Shown piece by piece: positions 17,005 through 27,204 of a stretch of DNA of 64,000 bases. The stretch covers positions 186,001-250,000 of the forward strand of contig NZ_JAVFVR010000009.1 in assembly GCF_030929595.1 (NCBI RefSeq), written 5' to 3'. Position numbers and translations under genes: made by a program. Source of the stretch: Flavobacterium sp. LHD-85. Lineage in GTDB: Bacteria > Bacteroidota > Bacteroidia > Flavobacteriales > Flavobacteriaceae. The first letter of the stretch is position 1; the number at the start of each line of letters is the position of its first letter. The notes beneath the pieces were generated by a model. The model ran no database searches. It had not been told where the DNA came from and saw only the letters and a program-made list of their open reading frames with translations.

Positions 17005-20000
17005 CTATTTCTTCACTTTTTTTGTTTTATAGTATTTTCTATACTTTGGATACGTAACAGCTCCAATTATAGTAATTGTAATCAAGCAGTAATAAATCCA
17101 GCTTAATGAATGTGCTTCTCCACTTGCATAAGAGTGCAAACCTACTAAGTGGAAGTTTACTCCGTAATAGGTAAACAAGATAGAAACAAAAGCATACATA
17201 CTCATTAAGTTAAAGAACCACTTTCCTCTTAATGCAGGAACAAAACGAGCGTGAATTACAAATGCGTAAACCATAATCGAGATTAAAGCCCACGTTTCTT
17301 TTGGATCCCATCCCCAATAACGTCCCCAACTTTCATTTGCCCATTGTCCTCCAAGGAAGTTACCAATAGTAAGCATGATAAGACCGATTGTTAAAGACAT
17401 CTCGTTGATGTAAGTGATCTCTTTAATGTTCAACTCCATTCTGGCTTTGTTTTTCTCGGTCGTAAACAAGATCAACAATAATGATACAAAACCTAAAATC
17501 ATTCCTAATGCAGTCGGACCATAACTACCTACAATAACCGCAACGTGAATCATTAACCAATATGAGTTAAGAACCGGCTGTAAGTTTGCAATTTCTGGAT
17601 CGATCCAGTTTAAGTAAGCCGCCATTAAAATCATAGCAGTAACGAAAGCTGATGAAGCAACGGTTAATTTTGATTTTCTGTCAAAAGCCAATCCGAAGAA
17701 CATTGTTGACCAAGCCACATATACTATCGATTCGTAAGCATTACTCCAAGGAGCGTGACCAGAAATATACCAGCGTGCAATTAATCCTAATGTATGAAGT
17801 GCAAATAATAATCCGATAATAATATGGAAGGCATTTACAGTAATGCGAAGCCATTTTTTCTCAAAGAAAATATTGACAATAATAAAAATGAACATAAAGC
17901 TAGCCGCTGTAATATACCAATATGGTAGTTTTTGAAAAACGTCATATTTATTATAGGCAATCTCTGCATCAATTTTTTGCTCGCTTGGCCTTACTTTTGC
18001 ACCGAATTTCTTTTGAAAACCATTGATACTCTCTACTAAATTATCAGCTGTATCAAAGTTTTTAGCGATAGAACCATTATTCAAAGCGCTAAAATATAAA
18101 GGCAGAATTTGTTTCACGTAAGTAGAATCCATTCCTTTAAAACCAGCTCCTTCACGTTCTAAATAAGAAACCCATTTGTGATTTGGATCGTTAGGAATTG
18201 GGAAGATTTTTAAAATACTACCGCTTAATGCCGATTCCATCAAGTTTACTTTCTTATCCGTCTCAACAAAATCTTTTTCAAAACTATTTGGATTGGCCGC
18301 TTTATAGGCAGCGTCTAAATATGGAGATAGTTTATAATTGCCTTGCTCGTCAAAGAATTTTACAAACGGTGCATACTTATCTTTAGAATCGATACCAATG
18401 ATTTTACGGATACTGTCATTCTTTGTATTAATATAAATAATAGGAACCTGAATCCAAACCTGAGCATATTGCGTCATAGACAAAAATACCTGATCAGAAT
18501 TCATTTCGTTATATTTATCACTATGGCTTACTTTACGAAGCAATTCAGATGAAAACGTATTAATTGGCTTCATTCTACCTCCAGCATCCTGAATAATCAA
18601 GCGTCCAAATTTTGCTGCATGAGCCTCTGGAGCTTTATAGATGTTCAATAAAGAATCTAATTGCTTTTTGCTTGGCGGTGCAGTAACATGATTGGCGTGG
18701 TCGTTTGGATCTGCACTGTGATTGTGATCATGATCATGTGAGTGAACATGCGGTGATTGCTGCGCAAAACTGCTTAAACTAAACATTAAAACTAGAATCG
18801 TAATCAGCTTCTCTTTTTTCTTTTTAACCGCTTCAAGTTTACGTTTCAAATCACCGAAACGAGAATTTTTAGTAAACATAATAGCCATTAAGCCAATGTA
18901 TAATAGATAGTAGCCAAAATAAGTAATGTTAGTTCCCCAGAAATCATGGTTTACAGATAAAACAGTTCCTTTTTCGTCTGGATCAAACGAAGACTGGAAG
19001 AAACGATATCCTTTATGATCCAAAACGTGATTCATAAAAATATCTGCATCAAAAGTTTCTGTAGAATCTTGAACAGTTACTTTACTTTTGTATGAAGAAT
19101 AGCTTTTCTCTGTTCCAGGATATTTCTCAGCAATAAAATCGTTTAAACGAATTTTAAACGGCAAAACATATGCTTTACTTCCGAAGAATAAAGAATACTC
19201 GATGTTACCAATTTTAACGGTTTTTGCTTCTCCAACTTGTCCTTTATTACCAAAAAGCATCACTTCTTTTTCTTGCCCTTCTGCTTTTACTTTAACTACT
19301 AAAGCGTCAGAATGAGATTTTGCTTTAAAATCATTATTAGACTCATAATCTACTTTTCCTTTCAATGGAGGCTCTGGAAATACAATTCTAATATCTCCAA
19401 TACTGTATAATGAACGCATCATTAAAGGCTGTACATTATCTTTTGTAACTTTTCCTTTAAACTGATCTGCCATTCGCATAAATTCACCTTCAAAAGGAGT
19501 TTGAATAGTATATTCTTTTCCAGTTGTATTGATGTTAATTGCACCGTCTGTCTGCTTATTCAAAGCAAATAAAACATTATGAATGTTCTGAACTTCACCT
19601 TCTTTTAGGTAATGTTCTTCCCTTCCACCTGCTCCAGCTTCAACTAATTTTAAGTATAAAGTTCCATTTGGATCTGGTTTAACCACTTCTTTAGCTCCCA
19701 TGATATAGTTTGAATACGTAACTTCAAAAGGAGTTTCATCAAACTTTCCTGAAATGCTAAAATCATTATTGGTGACAGGAGAAAGCAAAAGGCTTTTTTC
19801 AAAAACTCTTCTTTTCATTTCGCCTTTATATTCACCATCAGCAAAAATGGTTAAAAAAGTTTTATCTGAGTATACTTGGTTTTCTGCTGCGCCTTCGCGA
19901 ATTGGCATCATTCCTTCATAACTGATATATCTTGTAATAAAAGCTCCTAAAAGAATAAAAATAAAAGAAAGGTGCAATAAAAGACTTGCCCATTTTTCTT

Positions 20001-20220
20001 TTTTATGCAATTGATATTTTTTGATATTTCCGAAGAAATTGATCACAAAGATGACCATAATTGCCTCAAACCACCATGTAGTGTAAATTAGTATTCTAGC
20101 CGTGTCGGTATTGTATTTACTTTCGATAAAAGTTCCAATACCCATTGCAATTGCAAATGTTAAAAAAAGAACGGCCATTAATCGTGTAGAAAACAAAAAA
20201 GAGAATATTTTTTTATCCAT
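17005..20220 (-). CDS. Fused ResB-CcsA cytochrome c maturation protein
   Basis: The 1071-residue protein joins a ResB-like N-terminal half (membrane helices within residues 1-120, a large periplasmic domain, a helix near 445) to a CcsA-type C-terminal half with the heme-handling WWD motif WGWDPKETWAL near residue 970 and several membrane helices from about 770 onward. Such CcsBA fusions export heme and attach it to apocytochrome c at the outer face of the inner membrane. Between the halves, a segment at about 467-484 looks like a signal peptide (KKKKEK then LITILVLMFSLSSFAQQ), followed by a His/Asp-rich tract at about 487-510. The gene is monocistronic and flanked by a terminator. CAAAAGTA at 20252-20259 gives a possible minus-strand -7 element. 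Confidence 0.93.
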   Translation of the reverse strand: MDKKIFSFLFSTRLMAVLFLTFAIAMGIGTFIESKYNTDTARILIYTTWWFEAIMVIFVINFFGNIKKYQLHKKEKWASLLLHLSFIFILLGAFITRYISYEGMMPIREGAAENQVYSDKTFLTIFADGEYKGEMKRRVFEKSLLLSPVTNNDFSISGKFDETPFEVTYSNYIMGAKEVVKPDPNGTLYLKLVEAGAGGREEHYLKEGEVQNIHNVLFALNKQTDGAININTTGKEYTIQTPFEGEFMRMADQFKGKVTKDNVQPLMMRSLYSIGDIRIVFPEPPLKGKVDYESNNDFKAKSHSDALVVKVKAEGQEKEVMLFGNKGQVGEAKTVKIGNIEYSLFFGSKAYVLPFKIRLNDFIAEKYPGTEKSYSSYKSKVTVQDSTETFDADIFMNHVLDHKGYRFFQSSFDPDEKGTVLSVNHDFWGTNITYFGYYLLYIGLMAIMFTKNSRFGDLKRKLEAVKKKKEKLITILVLMFSLSSFAQQSPHVHSHDHDHNHSADPNDHANHVTAPPSKKQLDSLLNIYKAPEAHAAKFGRLIIQDAGGRMKPINTFSSELLRKVSHSDKYNEMNSDQVFLSMTQYAQVWIQVPIIYINTKNDSIRKIIGIDSKDKYAPFVKFFDEQGNYKLSPYLDAAYKAANPNSFEKDFVETDKKVNLMESALSGSILKIFPIPNDPNHKWVSYLEREGAGFKGMDSTYVKQILPLYFSALNNGSIAKNFDTADNLVESINGFQKKFGAKVRPSEQKIDAEIAYNKYDVFQKLPYWYITAASFMFIFIIVNIFFEKKWLRITVNAFHIIIGLLFALHTLGLIARWYISGHAPWSNAYESIVYVAWSTMFFGLAFDRKSKLTVASSAFVTAMILMAAYLNWIDPEIANLQPVLNSYWLMIHVAVIVGSYGPTALGMILGFVSLLLILFTTEKNKARMELNIKEITYINEMSLTIGLIMLTIGNFLGGQWANESWGRYWGWDPKETWALISIMVYAFVIHARFVPALRGKWFFNLMSMYAFVSILFTYYGVNFHLVGLHSYASGEAHSLSWIYYCLITITIIGAVTYPKYRKYYKTKKVKK

Positions 20221-20508
20221 TTCTTAGGAATTACATTGTATAAAAGTGCGACAAAAGTACTTAAAAATGTTGACTAGCAGGCTTTGCCTTTTGTTAATAA
20301 AAACCAAAAATAAGGACTATTTTTTAAACGAATTGATAATATAGAAAGTTTAAACCTACAAAACAGACGCGTGTTTTTTGAATAACTGTTTTTAGCCAGA
20401 AAGTGTTGGAATTCTAACAAAAACCAGAAGACAATAAAAACTTCAAAAATGCATTATCAATTACCAATAGACTCCTGCATTAAAAAAAATAATACTAATT
20501 TTGCTTTC

Positions 20509-21270
20509 ATGATTCAGATAACGATAATCGGTTCCGGCAACGTTGCACAGCATTTGATAAGGGCTTTTTCTGCCAGCAAAATTGTTGAAATTAAACAGGT
20601 TTTTTCGAGAAAGAAAGAAGCCTTGATCCATTTAATTGATTCTGAAAAGATTGTAACCGATTTTGCAGCATTAGAACCTGCTGATTTGCATATTATTTCC
20701 GTTTCAGATAATGCTATTACAGAAGTTTCAGAACAACTTCCTTTTAATAATCAGTTAGTGGTTCATACTTCTGGAACATCTTCAATAAAACTTTTGAATC
20801 CTAAGAATCGACGCGGTGTTTTTTATCCGCTTCAGACATTTTCTAAGAATAAAGCATTAGATTATTCTGTTGTTCCTTTTTGTTTGGAGGCAGAAAATAC
20901 AGCCGATTTTAAACTTTTGGAGACAATTGCAAAGAGCGTTTCAACAGCAGTTTACTCTATCAGTTCAGAACAACGAAAAGCACTTCATGTTGCAGCCGTT
21001 TTTGTGAGCAATTTTACAAATCATTTGTACCAAATAGGACACGAAGTCTGTGAAGAAAATCAAGTTCCATTTGCTGTTCTACGGCCTTTAATTCAGGAAA
21101 CAGCTGATAAAATCAATACGCTCGATCCTATTGATGCACAAACAGGGCCAGCCATACGCCACGATTCAAATACAATCAATGCACATCTGGCTTTTTTACA
21201 AGACGAAAACAAAAAAAATATCTATAAAACCCTAACACAATCTATACAGCATAATGGCAAAAAGTTATAA
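20509..21270 (+). CDS. Rossmann-fold DUF2520 oxidoreductase-like protein
   Basis: The 253-residue protein opens with a dinucleotide-binding motif, ITIIGSGNVAQHL (residues 3-15). A middle GTSSIKLL/GVFYPLQTFSK segment and a helical C-terminal DUF2520 domain with HVAAVFVSNFTNHLYQ follow. The layout matches short-chain F420/NADP-type reductases of the pyrroline-5-carboxylate reductase superfamily. Substrate is unknown. The internal ATG at 20509 is preferred over 20449 because it opens directly with the Rossmann strand. It overlaps the next gene by 17 bases, so the two are translationally coupled. Confidence 0.83.
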   Translation: MIQITIIGSGNVAQHLIRAFSASKIVEIKQVFSRKKEALIHLIDSEKIVTDFAALEPADLHIISVSDNAITEVSEQLPFNNQLVVHTSGTSSIKLLNPKNRRGVFYPLQTFSKNKALDYSVVPFCLEAENTADFKLLETIAKSVSTAVYSISSEQRKALHVAAVFVSNFTNHLYQIGHEVCEENQVPFAVLRPLIQETADKINTLDPIDAQTGPAIRHDSNTINAHLAFLQDENKKNIYKTLTQSIQHNGKKL

Positions 21271-21781
21271 AGAAATAATGAATGACATCACAACCTTTGT
21301 TTTTGATGTAGACGGCGTACTTACAGACAGTTCTGTTTTTGTAACCAATGAAGGTGAAATGTTAAGAACAATGAATATTCGTGATGGCTATGCAATGAAA
21401 GCGGCAATTGAAAGCGGTTATCATGTTTGCATTATTTCTGGCGGAAGCAATGAAGGCGTACGAATTCGTCTTCAAAATCTAGGCATTAGTGACATTCATT
21501 TAGGGACTCCAGATAAAGTAAAAACTTTTAAAGCATACACTGAAACACACAATATTAAACATGAAAATGTGTTGTATATGGGAGACGATATCCCTGATTT
21601 TCATGTAATGAAATTAGTTGGACTTCCTACTTGTCCTCAAGACGCAAGTCCAGAAATCAAAAATATCTGCCGATACATTTCACACGTAAAAGGCGGACGT
21701 GGCGCTGCCAGAGACGTTATCGAACAAGTAATGAAAGTGCAAGGAAAATGGATGGAATACTTTAACGGACAACATGATTAA
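21254..21781 (+). CDS. KdsC-like HAD phosphatase
   Basis: The 175-residue capless HAD phosphatase has motif I FDVDGVLTD at residues 17-25 (nucleophile D18), motif II IISGG near residue 62, motif III lysine in TPDKVKTFK, and motif IV MGDDIPD near residue 113. The KGGRGAARDVIE C-terminal segment is typical of KdsC, which removes phosphate from Kdo-8-phosphate during lipopolysaccharide synthesis. The length fits. No kdsA, kdsB or kdsD lies nearby, so a related sugar-phosphate substrate is possible. Confidence 0.87.
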   Translation: MAKSYKEIMNDITTFVFDVDGVLTDSSVFVTNEGEMLRTMNIRDGYAMKAAIESGYHVCIISGGSNEGVRIRLQNLGISDIHLGTPDKVKTFKAYTETHNIKHENVLYMGDDIPDFHVMKLVGLPTCPQDASPEIKNICRYISHVKGGRGAARDVIEQVMKVQGKWMEYFNGQHD

Positions 21782-21819
21782 AGTTTTCAGTCGCAGTCAC
21801 AGTTTTCAGTTACAATAAA

Positions 21820-21853
21820 AAACTTAGCCCCTTAGTATCTCAGAACCTTAGAA
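21820..21853. repeat. Intergenic CTTAGTATCTCAG-type repeat
   Basis: AACTTAGCCCCTTAGTATCTCAGAACCTTAG in pieces is another member of the CTTAG-word family seen at 1886-1972 and 38855-38891. It lies between the KdsC-like and UbiA genes. Confidence 0.5.
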
Positions 21854-21856
21854 AAA

Positions 21857-22783
21857 ATGAAATTCCTCAAACTTATTCGTTATAAAAACCTTTTAATGCT
21901 CGCTTTTATGCAGCTGCTTTTTCGTTATGCCTTTTTAAAACAGCAGGAAGTTCCGCTGGCACTATCTGATTGGCAATACGGATTGCTTGTTCTAAGCACT
22001 GTTTTGTTGGCTGCAGCGGGTTATGTTATCAATAACATTTACGATGTAGGAACCGACAGCATCAACAAACCAAATGATGTTGTTGTCGGAAAAGGAATTA
22101 CAGAAACTGCGGCTTATAACATTTATATAGGTTTGAATATTTCTGGAGTGGCAATTGGTTTTATTCTCTCGAATATTATCATGAGACCAACTTTTGCTTC
22201 GCTTTTCATTTTAATCGCATCGCTGCTGTATTTTTATGCGACAACGCTAAAACAAATTATGATTTTAGGCAATTTTGTTGTGGCATTGCTTTTGGCTGTG
22301 AGTGTCTTAATTATTGGTGTTTTTGATCTTTTTCCGGCTACTACGAGTGAAAATCAGGCGCAAATGGCAAGCTTATTCTCTATTTTGACTGATTATGCGC
22401 TATTTGCTTTTATGATCAATTTTATTCGTGAAATTGTAAAAGATATTGAAGATGTAAATGGCGATTACAATATAGGAATGAATACGCTTCCAGTAGCAAT
22501 TGGAGTAAGCCGAGCAGCTAAAATAGCTTTAGGTTTTGCTATTATTGCGTTTATTCTTTCTGGGCTTTACTGCAATACATATTTCATGCAAAATAAGCTT
22601 TATATGGCTGTATTTTATGCTTTTGCGACAGTTTTAGCGCCTTTACTATATTTTATCGTAAAAATATTTAGTGCAAAATCTCAAAATGATTTTCATCATT
22701 TAAGCACTATTCTAAAGCTTATTTTATTCTTCGGAATTTTATCAATCTTAGTTATTGCCTTAAACATTCAGTACAATGCTTAA
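21857..22783 (+). CDS. UbiA-superfamily membrane prenyltransferase (geranylgeranylglycerol-phosphate-type)
   Basis: The 308-residue protein carries the two Asp-rich motifs of UbiA prenyltransferases, NNIYDVGTDSINKPND at residues 59-74 and REIVKDIEDVNGD near 191-203, and about eight hydrophobic helices. Bacteroidota members in this subgroup are generally labelled geranylgeranylglycerol-phosphate geranylgeranyltransferase-like. The acceptor is not certain. It overlaps the maf gene by eight bases and sits in a co-directional run. Confidence 0.8.
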   Translation: MKFLKLIRYKNLLMLAFMQLLFRYAFLKQQEVPLALSDWQYGLLVLSTVLLAAAGYVINNIYDVGTDSINKPNDVVVGKGITETAAYNIYIGLNISGVAIGFILSNIIMRPTFASLFILIASLLYFYATTLKQIMILGNFVVALLLAVSVLIIGVFDLFPATTSENQAQMASLFSILTDYALFAFMINFIREIVKDIEDVNGDYNIGMNTLPVAIGVSRAAKIALGFAIIAFILSGLYCNTYFMQNKLYMAVFYAFATVLAPLLYFIVKIFSAKSQNDFHHLSTILKLILFFGILSILVIALNIQYNA

Positions 22784-23360
22784 AGAAAAATTAAAAAAAT
22801 ATAAAATCATATTAGCTTCAGGTTCGCCTCGCAGACAGCAGTTTTTTAAGGATTTAGATCTAGATTTTGAAATTCGTTTAAAAGACGTTGAAGAAATTTA
22901 TCCGCCAGAACTAAAAGCGGAAGAAATTACCGATTATCTCGCTGAACTAAAAGCAAATGCTTTCGAAGGTGAATTGAAAGAAAATGAAATTTTAGTAACA
23001 AGCGATACTATTGTTTGGCATCAGAATAAAGCTTTAGGAAAGCCAAAAAATGCTGAAGACGCTTTTACAATGATAAAATCAATGTCTAATGCAACACATG
23101 AAGTAATTACCTCAGTTTGTTTTAAAACTGCAGACGCCTCTACTCTTTTGCATGACGTTACCAAAGTAACTTTTAAAGATTTGTCAGACGAAGCTATTTT
23201 ATATTATATCGAAAACTACAAACCTTATGATAAAGCTGGTGCATATGGTATACAAGAATGGTTTGGTTTTATGGCAGTTGCAAAAGTAGAAGGCTCTTAT
23301 ACCAATGTAATGGGACTTCCGACAGCCAAAGTTTACGAATTTTTGACTACATTAGTGTAA
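22776..23360 (+). CDS. maf: Maf-family nucleotide pyrophosphatase
   Basis: The 194-residue protein shows Maf hallmarks: the ILASGSPRR substrate motif at residues 12-20, VTSDTIV with the catalytic Asp at 77, and KPYDKAGAYGIQEW near residue 150. Maf proteins hydrolyse modified or non-canonical nucleoside triphosphates and limit septum formation in some bacteria. The length is normal. It overlaps the prenyltransferase gene and precedes MscS by 10 bases. Confidence 0.92.
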   Translation: MLKEKLKKYKIILASGSPRRQQFFKDLDLDFEIRLKDVEEIYPPELKAEEITDYLAELKANAFEGELKENEILVTSDTIVWHQNKALGKPKNAEDAFTMIKSMSNATHEVITSVCFKTADASTLLHDVTKVTFKDLSDEAILYYIENYKPYDKAGAYGIQEWFGFMAVAKVEGSYTNVMGLPTAKVYEFLTTLV

Positions 23361-23370
23361 AAATTTATTT

Positions 23371-23901
23371 ATGTTTTCTTTTAAAGAGTATAGCCGAGAA
23401 ATTATAGCCACAATCATTCTTATTGGTGTTTTGATTGTATTACGAATAGTAATTGCTAAACTAATAAAGCAATTTGCAGCTACAAGCCAATTATTTGAAC
23501 ATCGCACCAATTTGGTTATTAAGTATATTAATATTTTAATGAATATACTTCTTGTAACCATTTTGATTATAATCTGGGGAGTTCAGACAGAAGATATTTT
23601 TATTACCATCTCTTCTATTGCCACTGTAATTGGAGTTGCCATGTTTGCCCAATGGTCTATTCTAAGTAATATTACTTCTGGAATGGTTTTATTTTTCTCT
23701 TTTCCTTTTAGAATTGGAGATACCATTAAAATTCATGACAAAGATTTTCCGATCGAAGCCGAAATTGAAGACATTAATACTTTTCACATAAGTTTAAAAA
23801 CAAAAGAAGGAGAAAAAATTGTTTTTCCAAATAATTTATTGCTTCAAAAAGGAATTTCTATTATTCCTGCAAAGTATGAAGAGCGAGAGTTTTTTGACTA
23901 A
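23371..23901 (+). CDS. Small MscS-family mechanosensitive channel
   Basis: The 176-residue protein has two N-terminal helices (about residues 10-30 and 45-67), a pore-lining helix region (about 78-110; TVIGVAMFAQWSILSNITSGMVLFFSFPFRIGD), and a short beta domain (about 110-165). This is the minimal MscS domain that opens under membrane tension. The family's large cytoplasmic cage is shortened here, which is common among small MscS-like proteins in this phylum. It follows maf by 10 bases. Confidence 0.87.
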   Translation: MFSFKEYSREIIATIILIGVLIVLRIVIAKLIKQFAATSQLFEHRTNLVIKYINILMNILLVTILIIIWGVQTEDIFITISSIATVIGVAMFAQWSILSNITSGMVLFFSFPFRIGDTIKIHDKDFPIEAEIEDINTFHISLKTKEGEKIVFPNNLLLQKGISIIPAKYEEREFFD

Positions 23902-24003
23902 AATATGATGGGAATTTTATAACGGGCACGAGAAAAGCTAGAACGCAAAAAGACAAATAAATCGTAATATTTGTTATATAAATTCAGCTAAATAAAAATA
24001 AAA

Positions 24004-25104
24004 ATGACTCGGCCCATAACATTACCATTTTATGCAAAACTTTCTTTTATTCTTGTAATTTTAATTTGTTTTGCATTCATTTTTTGCATCGGAAAAGACA
24101 TTCTCACACCTGTTTTAATGGCATTTTTATTTGCTGTTTTACTGCTTCCTATTTTTACTTTTTTAAACACAAAATGTAAATTTCCGAGACACCTCGCAGC
24201 ATTCATTTGCTTAGTCCTTTTCATATCCTGCATTGTTGGAATTTTAGTTTTCATTTCCTATCAAGTCACTTACATAGCAAATGATTTTGAAACTATAAAG
24301 AAAAATGCAAACTCTTTTATTGTCGAAATCCATAAATTTATCAGAGAAAATTTTCAGGTAAGCATTGGTGAACAGAAAAAATACCTGGATTCTGTTACAA
24401 AAGATTCTGTCAAAACGGGTCAGGCTCAACTGGGATCTTTTATAATTTCTATGAGTGATGTCCTTTTAGACACTACTATTATGATTATTTATACTTTCCT
24501 ATTTCTAATTTACAAAGAGCATTTTAAACTGTTTTTTGCCAAATTAATCAAACAGGAAAATCATGCTGTTCTACAAGATATTTTGTCTCAAATAAAAGTT
24601 TCCATCAATAATTATATCGTAAGCTTAATTATGGAAATGATTGTTGTCTCGGTCTTGACAAGCTTAGGATTATGGATTATTGGTGTAAAATATTTTATTC
24701 TGCTTGGACTAATTACAGGTCTTCTAAACCTGATTCCTTATATTGGAATTTTTATTGCTGGAATTATTTCTGTTTTGGCTTCATTGACAGGATCTGGAGA
24801 AATTTCAGTAATTCTAGGAATCCTGATTGTAAATATTATTGTTCAGTTTATTGACAACAATCTGCTTGTGCCTTTAATTATAAACTCTAAGGTAGAAATA
24901 AACGCCTTTGTTTCTATTATGGGAATTATTGTGGGAGGTGCGGCCGCCGGAATAGCTGGAATGTTTCTAGCGATTCCGCTTTTGGCAATTTTGAAAATCA
25001 TTTTCGATCGAATTGACTCTCTTTCTGCTTGGGGTTATCTAATGGGAAATCATGTTCCAAGGAAATTTGTCTGGAGAAAACGAAAAATTACAACAGAAAA
25101 TTAA
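24004..25104 (+). CDS. AI-2E family transporter (PerM-like membrane protein)
   Basis: The 366-residue protein has about eight membrane helices and the family's central LNLIPYIGIFIAGIISVL segment (around residue 245), with a GGAAAGIAGMFLAIPLLAILKI C-terminal helix. The name reflects TqsA (autoinducer-2 export) in E. coli; the general substrate range, including Na+/H+ antiport in some members, is broad. It is preceded by a 102-base spacer and followed after 78 bases by an outer membrane protein gene. Confidence 0.88.
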   Translation: MTRPITLPFYAKLSFILVILICFAFIFCIGKDILTPVLMAFLFAVLLLPIFTFLNTKCKFPRHLAAFICLVLFISCIVGILVFISYQVTYIANDFETIKKNANSFIVEIHKFIRENFQVSIGEQKKYLDSVTKDSVKTGQAQLGSFIISMSDVLLDTTIMIIYTFLFLIYKEHFKLFFAKLIKQENHAVLQDILSQIKVSINNYIVSLIMEMIVVSVLTSLGLWIIGVKYFILLGLITGLLNLIPYIGIFIAGIISVLASLTGSGEISVILGILIVNIIVQFIDNNLLVPLIINSKVEINAFVSIMGIIVGGAAAGIAGMFLAIPLLAILKIIFDRIDSLSAWGYLMGNHVPRKFVWRKRKITTEN

Positions 25105-25182
25105 AAATAACGTTATGCTAGCATAACATTTATATATTCCTTATATTCATAAAACTTAAAACTATTAGAAGAAAACTACTGA

Positions 25183-27015
25183 ATGTCTTTATACAAAAAA
25201 ATACTATTTTTTATTTTGCTGTGCTTTTGCTTACAAAGCGGATATGCTCAGGTAGAACAAAGTAAAAAAGAGCCAAAACCGCAAAAAGACACCACAGAAA
25301 TCTATACAAAAATTAGAAACTATTCTAAAAAAAATAAGTTTACGCAAACCATGCATAAACTATTTTTTCGATCCAAAAAACCAAGAAAAAAAGACGAATT
25401 ACTTGTTCCTATTGATTCTACTAATTATGAAGGAAAAATTATTCGAAAAATCAATATTATCACTTTAGATCCTTTTGGGCATTCTGTTGCCGATACCACA
25501 CAAATGCCTAAAAACTGGGGAGAAAGAATGGGTAATCGACTTCACTTAAAAACCAAAAAAATTGCTATTTATAATTTATTGCTTTTTAAGAAAAACACGC
25601 CTTACAATACCTATAAGGTTCTCGAGAGTGAACGTTTGATTCGTGCACAACGATATGTTACAGCCGTTAGAATTTCCAATCAAAGTGTTGGTCAAGCTTC
25701 AGATTCTGTAGATGTTACCATTCGCGTGTTAGATTCATGGAGTACTATTCCAAGATTTTCGATTTCTAGCAGCCAGATGTCAATCGGCTTTAAAGAAAAA
25801 GACTTTTTTGGAACTGGGCAGCAATTAGAATATCGTTTTACCAATCGTTTTGATGATGGACGAAATGCTAATGAAGCAACCTATACAGTTCCAAATATTA
25901 AAAATACTTACATCGGTACGGTATTTCACTACAATATGGATTTGGACAATAATTATATTAAAAGTATAAATATTGAACGAGACTTCTACTCTCCTTTGAC
26001 TAAATGGGCAGGTGGATTTTATATTGATGAAAGTTTTAGAAAAGACACGCTGCAAGCACCCGATTTGACATTTGCCTATCAGCCAAAAAAATATACTTCG
26101 CAAGACGTTTGGGCTGGGTATGCTTTTAAAATGTTTGAAGACCAGAATAAAGCGATAACAAATTTAATTACAACAGCTCGTTTTCTCAATGTAAATTACA
26201 GTGAAACACCTTCCGAGATTTATGATCCTGACCATTTTTATTCTTCTGAAAAACTAATTCTCAGCGGAATTGGATTGAATACTCGTAAATTTATAAAAGA
26301 CAGCTATATTTTTAGAAATGGACAAACAGAGGACGTTCCAATAGGACGTATTTATGGTGTAACATTTGGATATCAGTACAAGAATACTTTCTGGCGACCT
26401 TATGTTGGCGCACAGTTTTCTTTTGGAAATTATTACCGTTTAGGTTTTCTGAGTATGAATTTTGAAGCAGGAACTTTTTTTCATCAATCTAAAACCTATC
26501 AAACTTCATTTTTGTTTGAATCCAATTATTTTACAAAACTATTCAGTATCGGAAATTGGAAGCTTAGACAATTCGTAAATCCGAAAGTAGTAATTGGAAT
26601 AAATAGAGATGATATAATTGGGGATCAGCTGAATATAAACGAAGAAAACGGAATTCCGGGATTCAATAGTTATTTGTACGGAACCAGTAAAGCCGTTTTA
26701 TCCTTGCAGACGCAAACATATTCTCCGCATTCCTTGTTGGGATTCCGTATAAACCCATTTTTTAATTATTCTATTGCGGTATTAGGAAGTCCAGAAATGG
26801 CAATGACAAAAAGCAAACCCTATTCTAAACTTACTGTAGGATTATTAATTAGCAATGACTACTTGGTTTTCAGTTCATTCCAGCTTTCATTGTCTTATTA
26901 CCCAAGCATTCCCCAACAGGGAGATAATGTATTCAAAACAAATACTTTTGAAACTACCGATTATGGACTCCAAAGTTTTGAGTTAGCAAAACCTAGAGTA
27001 GTCAATTACAAGTAA
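25183..27015 (+). CDS. Outer-membrane beta-barrel protein with POTRA-like region
   Basis: The 610-residue protein has a signal peptide (ending SGYAQ near residue 23) and a basic, disordered stretch (about 35-80). A POTRA-like region (about 85-185; EGKIIRKINIITLDPFG, LLLFKKNTPYN, ERLIRAQRYVTAVRI) precedes about 400 residues of alternating aromatic strands ending in a typical beta-barrel. The overall shape resembles BamA/TamA-related surface antigens, but it is shorter. A role in outer membrane assembly or transport is inferred only. Neighbours do not narrow it. Confidence 0.72.
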   Translation: MSLYKKILFFILLCFCLQSGYAQVEQSKKEPKPQKDTTEIYTKIRNYSKKNKFTQTMHKLFFRSKKPRKKDELLVPIDSTNYEGKIIRKINIITLDPFGHSVADTTQMPKNWGERMGNRLHLKTKKIAIYNLLLFKKNTPYNTYKVLESERLIRAQRYVTAVRISNQSVGQASDSVDVTIRVLDSWSTIPRFSISSSQMSIGFKEKDFFGTGQQLEYRFTNRFDDGRNANEATYTVPNIKNTYIGTVFHYNMDLDNNYIKSINIERDFYSPLTKWAGGFYIDESFRKDTLQAPDLTFAYQPKKYTSQDVWAGYAFKMFEDQNKAITNLITTARFLNVNYSETPSEIYDPDHFYSSEKLILSGIGLNTRKFIKDSYIFRNGQTEDVPIGRIYGVTFGYQYKNTFWRPYVGAQFSFGNYYRLGFLSMNFEAGTFFHQSKTYQTSFLFESNYFTKLFSIGNWKLRQFVNPKVVIGINRDDIIGDQLNINEENGIPGFNSYLYGTSKAVLSLQTQTYSPHSLLGFRINPFFNYSIAVLGSPEMAMTKSKPYSKLTVGLLISNDYLVFSSFQLSLSYYPSIPQQGDNVFKTNTFETTDYGLQSFELAKPRVVNYK

Positions 27016-27204
27016 TTTTTTATTTTTTTTTAAGAAATTTCAAAAAAGGGTAAAACCACTTATTACCAACATTTTAAAACCTTTTATACACTTTATATAT
27101 TCGATGAAATGCATTTTTATTCGACAAAATACATCTCTTTATTTTTTTTGGCACAGTATGTGAATATCCCTATTCAAGATTAACATTTAAAAAAAACAAA
27201 AAAG

